NCBI GenBank assembly: GCA_945861785.1
Contig: CAMAWD010000014.1
Location: 35,434-99,433 of the forward strand
DNA from: Rhodoferax sp. OV413
GTDB taxonomy: Bacteria > Pseudomonadota > Gammaproteobacteria > Burkholderiales > Burkholderiaceae_C
Reading direction: 5' to 3'
Length of the DNA: 64,000 bases
In this document: positions 26,505 through 35,302 of the stretch, one piece after another
Numbering within the stretch: position 1 is the first letter of the stretch
Layout: every line of letters starts with the position of its first letter
Notes under the pieces: model-generated
What the model was told of the DNA's origin: nothing
What the model saw: the letters and a program-made list of their open reading frames with translations, nothing else
The model's database searches: none
Made by a program: the position numbers and the translations under genes

Positions 26505-27029
26505 ATGAAAGCCCGAAACCCAGCACAAGCCGGATTCACCATGATCGAGTTGTTGATTGTGGTGGCGATCGGCGCCTTGCTGGCCCTGATCGCCGTGCCG
26601 TCGTTTCGCGAAATTTTGAACACCATGCGCCAGTCCTCGGCCTTGGGCCTGTTGATGAGCGACATGAACATGGCGCGTGGCGAGGCGATCAAGCGCAATA
26701 CGCGGGTGCTGCTGTGTGGCCGCGACAACGCAGGCACCGATTGTGGCGCTGTGACCGATTGGCGGGTGGGTTGGGTAGTGTGCACGGAGGCCGCCGCCGC
26801 CAACACCTGCGCGCTGGCAACCGCGGACAACCCCAATCCATTCGTCGTGCGCCCCCCTCTGGATTCCACGCTCACGCTGACGGCATCGGCCAACACCATC
26901 CGTTTCAACCCCAACAGTTCGCAGGGCGATGGCACCACGGCGCCCACGGTGGCGCTCGCAGGCACCTGGGCCGGTGCACCCACCCGCACCATTTCGGTTG
27001 CCGGCACCGGCAACATCACCAAGCAATAG
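26505..27029 (+). CDS. fimT: Type IV minor pilin/pseudopilin, FimT/GspH family
   Basis: About 174 residues. ATG 26505 places a short leader before the prepilin cleavage site: AQAG|FTMIELLIVVAIGALL, with Gly at -1, Phe at +1 and Glu at +5 as PilD requires. The helix is followed by a FimT/GspH-type globular domain (GEAIKRN, RVLLCGR, WRVGWVV). It is the first gene of the fimT-pilV-pilW-pilX-pilY1-pilE cluster; minor pilins prime type IV pilus assembly and carry PilY1 to the tip. A strong RBS is not seen. Confidence 0.9.
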   Translation: MKARNPAQAGFTMIELLIVVAIGALLALIAVPSFREILNTMRQSSALGLLMSDMNMARGEAIKRNTRVLLCGRDNAGTDCGAVTDWRVGWVVCTEAAAANTCALATADNPNPFVVRPPLDSTLTLTASANTIRFNPNSSQGDGTTAPTVALAGTWAGAPTRTISVAGTGNITKQ

Positions 27030-27045
27030 GAAGACAGGGAGCACC

Positions 27046-27636
27046 ATGGACCCGGTACTTGCCCCCCATCCGCAGCACTGTGGCGTGCAGCGTGGTTTCT
27101 CCATGATCGAGGTGCTGGTCACCCTGCTGATCATTTCGCTTGCGCTGCTGGGCACCGCTGGTTTGCAGGCCTATTCGATGCGGCTGAGCCAGGGCGGGCA
27201 GTTCCGCACCCAGGCGGTGTTCCTGGCGGCTGACCTGGCCGAACGCATGGAGGCCAACCGGGCAGGGGCCGTGGACGCGACAGGTCCTTATGTGCTGGCC
27301 ACGGGCAATGTGCCAAACGCCCTCAGCACTGCATGTGACGCTGCCGCCTGTGCTGCGGTTGCATTGGCCGCTTATGACCTCTCCCAATGGCAAAACGCCA
27401 TTGCAGCCACGTTGCCGCAGAGCTCCTGGACTGTGGCGCGCACCGTGGCGGGCAACCCCAGCACCTACACCATCACCGTGAGCTGGGTCGACCGCCGCCA
27501 GGAGGCCACCAACGCATCTGGCAGCACCGGCATCACCTACGGCGCGTTCGATGCCACCGCACCGACCGGTATCAATGCCACCGGCACCGGTGAACGTTTC
27601 TTCTACACCGCCGTACGCACTATTTCCTCCAACTGA
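27046..27636 (+). CDS. pilV: Type IV pilus modification/minor pilin PilV
   Basis: About 196 residues from ATG 27046, with GGGAG upstream. Prepilin cleavage site QRG|FSMIEVLVTLLIISLALLG; the long hydrophobic N-terminal helix then AERMEANR, typical of PilV. Starts 16 bases after fimT and ends 4 bases before pilW. Minor pilin of the tip complex. Confidence 0.9.
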   Translation: MDPVLAPHPQHCGVQRGFSMIEVLVTLLIISLALLGTAGLQAYSMRLSQGGQFRTQAVFLAADLAERMEANRAGAVDATGPYVLATGNVPNALSTACDAAACAAVALAAYDLSQWQNAIAATLPQSSWTVARTVAGNPSTYTITVSWVDRRQEATNASGSTGITYGAFDATAPTGINATGTGERFFYTAVRTISSN

Positions 27637-27640
27637 CACC

Positions 27641-28642
27641 ATGGCCAAGCCCCATTCGCTCCCAGTGCAGCCTGTCTGGCGCCGGCACGTGCAGCGCGGG
27701 TTCACGCTGATCGAGATGATGATCTCGATCACCATCGGCCTGGGCATCCTGGCCGGCCTGGTGGGCGTGCTCGCCACCAATTCCAGCAACGCGAAAACCA
27801 ACGACCGCACGTCCGAGTTGTTGACCAACGGCCGGTATGCGCTGAACTCCATCCGCCAAGAGCTGCGCGAGGCCGGTTTCCGCGCTTATACCTGGGCTGA
27901 ACCGATTGTCCCGGCGCCCCTGGGACTTGCCACCGCCGACAACGAGTGCCTGGAGGGTGGTGCCACGCAGGGAGATTTCGTGTCCAACCTGCGCCAGGGC
28001 GTGTGGGGCTCCAACGACGCCAACCCGTTCAGTGGTACCTGCATTCCGAATGCAAGCTACGTGGCCAACACCGACGTGCTGGTGGTGCGGCGGCTGGCCG
28101 TGACGCCCGCCACGGTGCTCGCCGCCAATACGGTGTATTTCGAGACCACCTACGAGAAGGGCCAGGTATTTCGCGGCACCGGTTTACCCACCTGGGCGAC
28201 GACCGCGCCAATTCCGGTGCCATTGGCGAGTTTTGCGGTGCAGATCTACGTCTACTACATCAGCCCGTTCACGGTCTCCGCCGCCGAGAGCCCGCTGGTT
28301 CCTGCCTTGTACCGGGTGGCCCTTTTGCCCGATGGCAGCATGGCGCGCGAGCTGGTGGCCAGCGGCATCGAACGCATGCAGGTGCAATACGGGCAACTCA
28401 CCACCGCCCTGACCACGAGTTACGTCGACACGTTTGTCTGCGCCAACTGCACCTCCTTCAACCCTGGCGCGAGCACCTGGGACGAGGTGAACTCGGTGCG
28501 TATCTGGCTGCTGGCCCGCAATGCGACGCCAGAGCCGGGGTATGTGAACACCACCACCTATGCCATGGGCAGCCAGCCCTACACCGTCAACGACAACTTT
28601 CGCCGCCAGCTTTTCAGCTCTGTTGTCCAGTTGCGCAACTGA
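27641..28642 (+). CDS. pilW: Type IV minor pilin PilW
   Basis: About 333 residues from ATG 27641. Cleavage site VQRG|FTLIEMMISITIGLGILAG. A large C-terminal domain has paired cysteines (near 105/130 and FVCANC near 265). Size and place between pilV and pilX identify PilW. The next gene starts 11 bases downstream, with its RBS near the pilW stop. Confidence 0.9.
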   Translation: MAKPHSLPVQPVWRRHVQRGFTLIEMMISITIGLGILAGLVGVLATNSSNAKTNDRTSELLTNGRYALNSIRQELREAGFRAYTWAEPIVPAPLGLATADNECLEGGATQGDFVSNLRQGVWGSNDANPFSGTCIPNASYVANTDVLVVRRLAVTPATVLAANTVYFETTYEKGQVFRGTGLPTWATTAPIPVPLASFAVQIYVYYISPFTVSAAESPLVPALYRVALLPDGSMARELVASGIERMQVQYGQLTTALTTSYVDTFVCANCTSFNPGASTWDEVNSVRIWLLARNATPEPGYVNTTTYAMGSQPYTVNDNFRRQLFSSVVQLRN

Positions 28643-28653
28643 TGGAGGCCACG

Positions 28654-29253
28654 ATGCACCGCGCGTTTTCAGCAGGTTTTCCTGCCCGGCAAAAAGGGGC
28701 CACCCTGGTCATCGCCCTGCTGATCCTGGTGCTGATCATGATGATCGGTATCACGGCCGTCAGCACCTCCAACACCCAGTTCAAGCTGGCCGGCAACCTG
28801 CAGTTCGAGGACAGCGCACTGAACAATGCCGAAACGGCGGTCACTGCGGCCGAGGCCTGGCTGGCCACTGGCACCAACTACGCCAGTGCCGGCTTTACCG
28901 CGTATGACCGGCCCACCAGCCCACAGCTGCTCCCGATCGGATACCTGGCGGGCTTGGCGTCGCCAGACAACAGCCCATTGACCATGACCTGGCGCGACAG
29001 CACGGACGACGTGAACACCGCCAACTCCATCAGCGTCAATGACCCGATCGGCGGCGCCCGCAACACGTCACAGCGGTACTACATCGAACTGATGTCCACC
29101 GGCAACCGCTTGCAGGGCTCCAGCCAGGTGGTCGGGGGGCGCACCAGCTCAGGCTGCAACCAGGTCAACACCTACCTGATCACCGGGCGCGGCGCCAGTG
29201 CCCGTGGCGCTGTCAAGTTCGTCCAGTCTTATTACAGCGTGCTGAGCTGCTAG
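28654..29253 (+). CDS. pilX: Type IV minor pilin PilX
   Basis: About 199 residues. ATG 28654 is used because GGAGG lies 6 bases before it; ATG 28642 overlaps the pilW stop. The N terminus RQKGATLVIALLILVLIMMIG is the PilX type, with Gly-Ala rather than Gly-Phe at the cleavage point and no Glu at +5, as is common for PilX. The helix continues into NNAETAVTAAEAWL. The final residue is cysteine. Precedes pilY1 by 19 bases. Confidence 0.88.
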   Translation: MHRAFSAGFPARQKGATLVIALLILVLIMMIGITAVSTSNTQFKLAGNLQFEDSALNNAETAVTAAEAWLATGTNYASAGFTAYDRPTSPQLLPIGYLAGLASPDNSPLTMTWRDSTDDVNTANSISVNDPIGGARNTSQRYYIELMSTGNRLQGSSQVVGGRTSSGCNQVNTYLITGRGASARGAVKFVQSYYSVLSC

Positions 29254-29272
29254 ACCTGAAAGAGGTACCACA

Positions 29273-32200
29273 ATGTCCACCTTCAAATTCGCCATTCGGC
29301 CCGCATGGATTGTCGGGTTGGCTCTGCTGGTCGCACTGGGTTGGACCATCAAGGTCGCGATGGCGCTGCTGGCCTACACGCCCAACGACGCGCCGATTGG
29401 GTATGTCGCACAGGACGAGATGACCAACTTCAACCTCAAGTCCGGCCGCGAAGTGCTGTTTCGCGGGCAATACGAACGCGAGTTCTGGAGCGGCACCTTG
29501 TTCGCGTACCGCATAGACAGAGAGGGCAACCTGGATACTACCGACAGTTGGTGGACCGCCGATGCCGGCGAATTGATCAGTGCGCAGAACTTCGACACCG
29601 GGCGGCGGATTGCCACCATGAAAGACGATGGCACGGCGGTGGCATTTCGCTATTCCAATCTGTCCGTCGCGCAGCAGGCCTATTTCCCGGGCAGCGACAA
29701 CATGGTCAACTACCTGCGTGGTGACCGGTCCAACGAAATCCCGGTCAGCGGCGCCCCCTACCGCCAGCGTGTGTCGGTCATGGGCGACGTCGTGCACTCG
29801 CGCCCGTTGTACGTGGCTGACGACACCTCGCCAACCGTATTTGTCGGCGCCAACGACGGCATGTTGCACGCGATCAATGCCGCCGGGGGCGCGAGCGGCG
29901 GGCAGGAACGCTGGGCCTATGTGCCCTCGATGCTGCTGCCCAGGATGCAGCGGCTCACCACCGAGCCCTACGTGCACACCTACATGGTGGACGGGCAGAT
30001 CAATGTCGGGCTGATCAACTCCGGCGCCAAGCGCGTCCTGGTGGGCGCCCTGGGCGCGGGTGGCAAGGGTGTGTACGCGCTCGACATCACCGGCAGCGCC
30101 GGTCTGGTGGCCGCCAACGAGACCTCTCTGGCGACCAAGGTCATGTGGGAGATCACGCCCACCACGGTGAACTATGCCGCGCCGGCCACGGCCAACGCGT
30201 ACAGCAACCTCGGTTACACCTATGGCACCGTCACCATCACCAAGGTGCAGGTGGGGGCCTCGGTTGTGGACGCAGTCATCATCGGCAACGGTTACAACGA
30301 CGGCGGCGACTACGGCTCCTACCTGTATGTGATCAATGCCGACACGGGGCAATTGATCAAGCGTTTCAAGGGTGGCACCGGCACGCTGGCGAGCCCCAAT
30401 GGGCTGTCCACGCCCGTGGCCATCGACAGCGACCGCGACGGCGTGGCCGACACCGTCTATGCCGGCGACCTCGACGGCACGATGTGGAAGTTCAACCTCA
30501 CTATCGACATGACCGACCCGACCACGGTCGCGACCAGCGGCAGCGGTGTCACGGCACTGCTGACCACAGATGGCAACCAGGCCATTACCGCAACCCCTGG
30601 TGTGGCCATCCACCCCGAGGGCGGTTACATGGTTACCTTTGGTACCGGCAAAGCCCTGGTGGCTGCCGACCTGGCCGATACGGCGGTGCATTTCCTCTAC
30701 GGCATCTGGGACCGCCCGGCCGGTGTCTCTCCGGACAACGACACCCTGCTGGTCCAGACGCTGGGTGAACGCAATTACGTCGCAGGAGGTGTGACCACAC
30801 GGGTGCGCCGCATCCTGTCGAACCAGACGCCGAACTGGACCAACGGGGTCGGCCACCACAAGGGTTGGAAAGTGGCCTTGCGAATGCGTTTGGCAGACGG
30901 CACAGACGGCCCCGGCGGCGAGCGGGTCTTGGGCGAGGGCAGTTTCATCGAGAACGGCCGCTTTTATTTCACCGGCACCAACCCCACGGTGTCGACCCTG
31001 ATCACCGGCACCTCGACCAACGTCGCCGGCGAAAACTGGTTGATGGAGCTCGACTACGTGACCGGCGGCGCCACGAACCAGCCGTTTCTGGACCTCAGCG
31101 GCAACATCCAGCTCGACGACGCCGACCGCATCAAATACATCGCCAGCGACACCATTCCTACGGGCAAGTTCGAGGGCGACCCGATCCTCGGCACCGACGG
31201 CATACCGGTGGGCAAGTTCATCTCCATCGGTGTGTTGTCACAACCCATCCTGGTGCAGCTCATCACGCTCAACGACACCTTGTTCAACCAGAACCCGGAC
31301 GTCATCGTGCCCATATCCAATGTGGACCGGGGCGTGGACGGGGGGCACTTTGATGTGGAGATTTATTACGGCACGACCACAGCGACCATCACGGTGGCCA
31401 ACCCGGCAACGGGTGCCGGGCAGACGAATGGCTTCCCGGCCACGCTCGGGGCCATCACGGTGGATGGCGTGGTGGTGGTGCCGGCGCTCACCGTGGCCAA
31501 CCTGACCAACGGTGGTGGTTCGGCCAATACCAGCGCCAGTGCGATCAGGTCCCAGGTGGTAACTGCCAACGGCTTCAGTGCCGTGCGCTCCAGCAACGTG
31601 ATCACCATCACCGCGCCCAATACCAGTTTCCTTGGCAAGACCATGACGGTGGCCGATGGGACTTCGCAGACGCTGGTGCCTGCGGCGGCTGCGGTGACGG
31701 CGAGGCGGCCGACAGCCTTGATCCGATTCAGTGGCACGAGCTCCAGCACCGGCGCCGGCGGTGTATTGACCGCCAGCCTGACCAGCCCCACTGCGAGCGT
31801 AAAGCTTGGTTCCGTTGTCGTCATGGCGACGGCCTTCAATATCGGTGATGGCGCGGGGTCGTCGACGGTCGCGCAAAACGTCGCCAATGCGATCGGCACC
31901 AGCGGCACCATCAAGGCCTACCGGGGTGGCAACACTGTCACACCGGTCTGCCAGGCAGCCAGCACGTCGAACGTGTGCCTGGTCGACACCTCGACATTCA
32001 CCAATGGTGCTGTCCCGTCGATCGGCGTCATCAGCCCGCTCGGCAGCATCACCACGACCATGACCGCCAGCGCAGGCGGCACTGCTGGCAGCGCGGCGGT
32101 GGCGAAATCCGGCTGGACCAATTTCAAGCCGGCCGTCTCAGTGACCACCTTCGACAACGGTGGCGGCAGCAGCATTGTGGGCGACACCTGCAAGAACGGC

Positions 32201-33376
32201 ACGGTAAAGTGTGGTTACAAGGAGCACGACCACGAATACGACGACATCTACGACAAGACCGGAGTCAACTTCCTCAATGCCAGCAATGCCAACTTCAACC
32301 TGGAGCGGGCGGTGCCCTTGACCTCGACCCAGTTCAAGGTGATCGGGCAGAACCAGTACTTGAGCCCGGCCTTGAAGCTGCACATCGGCAACTCGGGGTA
32401 CCTGTTCAACATCGACGCGGGGTATGTCGAGTTCAAGACCTTCACCACCGCGGCCACGCTGGACCTGGCCACCCTGCCCACCTACACCCGTGCCACCATC
32501 GGCAGCCTGGCTTTCAACCTGCCGGCCACCGCCTTCACCAACAACAACTGGTGGGGTGGTTACCTGGGCTTGCCCGCCGATGTGCGCGACGGTCTGCACC
32601 CCACCGAGGCGGGTTGCGTTTTCAACAGTGCCGACGCAGTGCAGGACGGCAACATGTACCAGCCCGTGATTCCGCCGGCCACGGTGACAAGCAGCGGCAA
32701 TGGTGTGAAGGGATGGAATTCCGGCACCACCCAACTTACCGCCACGGGGGTGCGGCACAACGGCGCGGCGACCCTGCAGATCATCCGTGCCGACACGCCC
32801 AACTCGGCCATCGAACAAAGTGTGCCCGGGCGCCCGGAATACGGCTGGCGCGTCAAGGCCGGCCTGTATTCCACCTACGTCATTGCTTCTTACAGCATGT
32901 TCCACCACACCAAGCACCTGGGTCTGTGTTACGGCGACGAAAACGTCACCTTCACCCTGTACGGCGTGACCTACACCAACGTGAGCTGGAGCAAGACGCC
33001 GGTCCGGGACACACGCACCTGCGGCTTGTCGGACACATCCACCACCAAGCGCTGCGCCGTGGACCGATCGGCGTCAGCCGGGCCGGACCCAAAGATCGGC
33101 AACCTGGGCGGAGCCAGTGCCATCACCAGCACTGTGACCGTGATCAGCGGCAACGTCACCACCACCACCATCACCTATGGCACCAGCGGCTTTGCCACTG
33201 TGGTGCGCACCGTGCGCGACGATGGGTCCATCTCCATCGTGAGCACCGACATCCTTGGGGGTGTCACCACCCAGATCATCGCCAACAAGTCGGGCGCGGT
33301 GAAATCCGGCGGCGACGAGCGTGGCCTGCAGGCGCGCACCGGGCGTATCTCGTGGCGCGAACTTGTGGCACCATGA
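29273..33376 (+). CDS. pilY1: Type IV pilus tip adhesin PilY1 (PilC/PilY beta-propeller protein)
   Basis: 1,367 residues, with a signal-anchor-like N terminus (VGLALLVALGWTIKVAMALL). The PilY1 propeller begins soon after: VVHSRPLYV near 180, VFVGANDGMLHAIN near 200, GNGYNDGG near 343, and the calcium-loop-like DSDRDGVADTVYAGDLDG near 385. In canonical PilY1 the propeller is C-terminal behind a von Willebrand-type half; here it is N-terminal and no vWA-like half is evident. About 650 residues follow, with two repeat-like Ile/Val/Thr/Ala modules (~700-960) and a Cys-rich tail (GDTCKNGTVKCGY, TRTCGLSDTS). It ends RTGRISWREL. Operon position between pilX and pilE supports the identity. Confidence 0.88.
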   Translation: MSTFKFAIRPAWIVGLALLVALGWTIKVAMALLAYTPNDAPIGYVAQDEMTNFNLKSGREVLFRGQYEREFWSGTLFAYRIDREGNLDTTDSWWTADAGELISAQNFDTGRRIATMKDDGTAVAFRYSNLSVAQQAYFPGSDNMVNYLRGDRSNEIPVSGAPYRQRVSVMGDVVHSRPLYVADDTSPTVFVGANDGMLHAINAAGGASGGQERWAYVPSMLLPRMQRLTTEPYVHTYMVDGQINVGLINSGAKRVLVGALGAGGKGVYALDITGSAGLVAANETSLATKVMWEITPTTVNYAAPATANAYSNLGYTYGTVTITKVQVGASVVDAVIIGNGYNDGGDYGSYLYVINADTGQLIKRFKGGTGTLASPNGLSTPVAIDSDRDGVADTVYAGDLDGTMWKFNLTIDMTDPTTVATSGSGVTALLTTDGNQAITATPGVAIHPEGGYMVTFGTGKALVAADLADTAVHFLYGIWDRPAGVSPDNDTLLVQTLGERNYVAGGVTTRVRRILSNQTPNWTNGVGHHKGWKVALRMRLADGTDGPGGERVLGEGSFIENGRFYFTGTNPTVSTLITGTSTNVAGENWLMELDYVTGGATNQPFLDLSGNIQLDDADRIKYIASDTIPTGKFEGDPILGTDGIPVGKFISIGVLSQPILVQLITLNDTLFNQNPDVIVPISNVDRGVDGGHFDVEIYYGTTTATITVANPATGAGQTNGFPATLGAITVDGVVVVPALTVANLTNGGGSANTSASAIRSQVVTANGFSAVRSSNVITITAPNTSFLGKTMTVADGTSQTLVPAAAAVTARRPTALIRFSGTSSSTGAGGVLTASLTSPTASVKLGSVVVMATAFNIGDGAGSSTVAQNVANAIGTSGTIKAYRGGNTVTPVCQAASTSNVCLVDTSTFTNGAVPSIGVISPLGSITTTMTASAGGTAGSAAVAKSGWTNFKPAVSVTTFDNGGGSSIVGDTCKNGTVKCGYKEHDHEYDDIYDKTGVNFLNASNANFNLERAVPLTSTQFKVIGQNQYLSPALKLHIGNSGYLFNIDAGYVEFKTFTTAATLDLATLPTYTRATIGSLAFNLPATAFTNNNWWGGYLGLPADVRDGLHPTEAGCVFNSADAVQDGNMYQPVIPPATVTSSGNGVKGWNSGTTQLTATGVRHNGAATLQIIRADTPNSAIEQSVPGRPEYGWRVKAGLYSTYVIASYSMFHHTKHLGLCYGDENVTFTLYGVTYTNVSWSKTPVRDTRTCGLSDTSTTKRCAVDRSASAGPDPKIGNLGGASAITSTVTVISGNVTTTTITYGTSGFATVVRTVRDDGSISIVSTDILGGVTTQIIANKSGAVKSGGDERGLQARTGRISWRELVAP

Positions 33377-33427
33377 CGGGCCTTGCCGCCGCCGGGTGTG
33401 TAGGTCTGAACCAACAAGGGGATTGAT

Positions 33428-33910
33428 GTGAACCGTGCGCGTCTCAAGGGCTTTACCCTCATCGAACTGATGATCGTGGTGGCAGTGATTGGCATCCTGG
33501 CGGCGGTGGCCCTGCCCAGCTACCGCCAGTACATCATCCGCGCCGCGCGTATCGAGGCCCAGACCGAGTTGCTCGAACTTGCCAGCTTGCAGGAGAAGAT
33601 TTTTCTCAATTCCAACACCTATACCTGCAGTGTGCGGGGTGGTTACAACGGCACATCGGCTGGCGCCTGTGATGGCAGCACAGTGGGCGGGCTGGGGCGG
33701 ACCACCGGCACCACCAAGGACGGCAAGTACACCTTTGCGCTGGTCGATGCGGCCGGTGTGGCCATGGCGGCGGCGGCGCAGACATTTGTGTTGCAGGCCA
33801 CCCCCACGGCCGGTGGCACACAGGTGGGGGACGGTGTCATGTCCATCACCGAGAGCGGCCGGCGTGCCTGCAATCCAACCTGCGGGCCGGGTGGCACCGC
33901 CACCTGGTAG
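33428..33910 (+). CDS. pilE: Type IV pilin PilE family
   Basis: About 160 residues from GTG 33428 with AAGGGG upstream. Short leader [24 protein letters not shown]: a textbook type IV pilin cleavage site with Phe+1 and Glu+5. The globular part carries cysteines (YTCS, GACDG, RACNPTC) that would form disulfide loops. Last gene of the minor pilin operon; PilE here may be a minor pilin rather than the major subunit. Confidence 0.9.
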   Translation: MNRARLKGFTLIELMIVVAVIGILAAVALPSYRQYIIRAARIEAQTELLELASLQEKIFLNSNTYTCSVRGGYNGTSAGACDGSTVGGLGRTTGTTKDGKYTFALVDAAGVAMAAAAQTFVLQATPTAGGTQVGDGVMSITESGRRACNPTCGPGGTATW

Positions 33911-34041
33911 GGAGTCTTGTGGGGTTCTGCCCGTTCCGAAGGCACAGAAATATGTCGGCAAGATTTACAGCCATTCCGACTGTTTACAGACTCCATCCAC
34001 TAAGTCTTTGATTTCAGGGAATTTAATCTAAATTGACAACT

Positions 34042-34057
34042 TGGCACAGATGCTGCT
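34042..34057 (+). promoter_or_regulatory. Sigma-54 (RpoN) type -24/-12 promoter before the PEP-CTERM gene
   Basis: TGGCACAGATGCTGCT fits TGGCACxxxxxTTGCW at the invariant GG (-24) and GC (-12) with correct spacing; only one consensus T differs. It lies about 80 bases before the ATG of the PEP-CTERM protein. RpoN with PrsK/PrsR regulators is described for PEP-CTERM/exosortase systems, so the match is meaningful, but no start-site data exist. Confidence 0.6.
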
Positions 34058-34135
34058 TTTACTGGTTCAGCCGAAAACGCGTTCAGCGTCTTCAAGCCTC
34101 TGAGTACCGCGACCTGACCTAGGAGTCCCTGCACC

Positions 34136-34837
34136 ATGATCAAACGACTATCCCTTTTGACTGCATCGATGGTTCTGGCCGCTTCGGCAAATGCGGGCAT
34201 GGTAATTGACTCGTTCACTAATGCTTTCGACGCGACCCCCATCCTTCATGGAGAACAACTGAACAAGACGCTTAATTTGTTCGACACATTGGGTGGGACA
34301 AGAGTCTTGGACAGCGTATTGGTGAGGGTGGACGCTGACGCAAAGACGTCATTCACTTTGGAGGCGGCTGAGACTACTAATGGGGAAGGTTCTGTGACCT
34401 TTGGCATTGATGTCCGGTTTGGAAGTTTGTCATCAAACTTTAGTTTGCCGATATTCGTTATTCAGCTTACGGATGGAGGGAATTTGATTGGCGGAGTTCC
34501 GCGGGCGTTCGGTCCGCTGGAGGGTAGCGACGCCTATTCCTTTTTAGTCAGCCAAGCACCAATTCTCGATATCTTTTCGCTCGATGGCAGCGGGTTTCTT
34601 GAAGTGACATGTGCGGCCTCAACGATTGCCGACGCGAGAACCACAGAGCCAACCTCTAACGCAGTTGTGTCATTGACGGAAGAAGATTCCTTTGCAAGAT
34701 GCGGCGCTTCGATTAAGTACACCTACCATGACGCGGTAGTCAATCCCCCCACCGACATGCCTGAGCCTGGCAGTTTGGCTCTGATGGGTTTGGCACTGGC
34801 CGCCTTGGCCAGCACGGCCCGCCGTCGCAAGGTGTGA
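34136..34837 (+). CDS. Secreted PEP-CTERM sorting-domain protein
   Basis: 233 residues from ATG 34136 with AGGAG upstream. Signal peptide LLTASMVLAASANAG. The central part is a beta-rich 'choice-of-anchor'-like region of unknown role. The C terminus is a clear PEP-CTERM signal: Pro-Glu-Pro, hydrophobic helix (GSLALMGLALAALAS) and an Arg/Lys cluster, the substrate signal of exosortase. Such proteins accompany exopolysaccharide/biofilm loci. No exosortase gene is in this window, so sorting depends on one elsewhere. Codon use is less GC-biased than in the pilin genes. A strong terminator follows 49 bases later. Confidence 0.88.
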   Translation: MIKRLSLLTASMVLAASANAGMVIDSFTNAFDATPILHGEQLNKTLNLFDTLGGTRVLDSVLVRVDADAKTSFTLEAAETTNGEGSVTFGIDVRFGSLSSNFSLPIFVIQLTDGGNLIGGVPRAFGPLEGSDAYSFLVSQAPILDIFSLDGSGFLEVTCAASTIADARTTEPTSNAVVSLTEEDSFARCGASIKYTYHDAVVNPPTDMPEPGSLALMGLALAALASTARRRKV

Positions 34838-34885
34838 CTTGCGCCTGATGGTCATCCCATCATTGGGGTGATTCAGGTTTTAGGA

Positions 34886-34911
34886 AAAAGCCCGGCTCGG
34901 CCGGGTTTTTT
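34886..34911 (+). terminator. Rho-independent terminator after the PEP-CTERM gene
   Basis: CCCGGC-TCG-GCCGGG stem followed by TTTTTT and preceded by AAAAAG, so it could also stop minus-strand transcription. Confidence 0.85.
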
Positions 34912-34972
34912 CGTCGTGTGCCAGCATTGTTCTCTGACTCCAAACTCCGCACTGCGCCGGGGGTCAGGCGCC

Positions 34973-35004
34973 GGTCACAGGCGCCAGGGGTCACAGGCGC
35001 CAGG
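34973..35004. repeat. Tandem 16-base repeat
   Basis: Two perfect copies of GGTCACAGGCGCCAGG in a row (34973-34988, 34989-35004), with partial copies on either side (GGGTCAGGCGCC and GGTCAGG). Contains GGCGCC palindromes. Adjoins the dispersed GGGGTCAGGTCTTGCA repeat. Confidence 0.8.
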
Positions 35005-35031
35005 GGTCAGGTCTTGCATTGCGACATTTCC
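35003..35031 (+). repeat. GGGGTCAGGTCTTGCATTGC repeat, copy 1
   Basis: 29 bases beginning GGGGTCAGGTCTTGCATTGC and ending GACATTTCC. Almost identical to 35042-35070 (one difference) and similar to 36322-36344. The motif resembles repeats associated with IS200/RAYT-like elements, from memory; no such transposase is in the window. Confidence 0.75.
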
Positions 35032-35041
35032 GGGTCCGCCG

Positions 35042-35070
35042 GGGGTCAGGTCTTGCAATGCGACATTTCC
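35042..35070 (+). repeat. GGGGTCAGGTCTTGCAATGC repeat, copy 2
   Basis: Second copy, same orientation, 39 bases after the first; ends in the same GACATTTCC. Confidence 0.75.
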
Positions 35071-35146
35071 ACCGGCATGTGTTCAGCCTAACTCGTCGGG
35101 GTCCACATGAGTTTTCCCCGGATAGCGCATTCCAAGGTTCTATGGG

Positions 35147-35302
35147 TCACCGAAAGGCGGTCATGGCCTTGATGTCCTTCATCAAAAGGAAAAGATGAAA
35201 CGGGTCTGTCGCGCTGGGCTCGAACTTCCAGTTGAAGGTCCACTGCCCACGTGGTGGGCTTGCCAACACAACTGCGAACAACGTCAAGATGGGTGACTGC
35301 GC
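35147..35302 (-). pseudogene. C-terminal fragment of an unidentified protein downstream of the AbiEii-like gene
   Basis: In frame after the AbiEii stop codon the minus strand stays open for 51 codons and ends at TGA 35147-35149. The last 35 residues have a protein-like pattern: GQWTFNWKFEP, DPFHLFLLMKDIKAMTAFR. No start codon or RBS fits, so it looks like the surviving tail of another gene fused behind the toxin by rearrangement. Not recognised. Confidence 0.35.

Noticed and set aside
29213..30859. 548-codon minus-strand frame opposite pilY1
   Set aside because: Shadow with no protein-like pattern.
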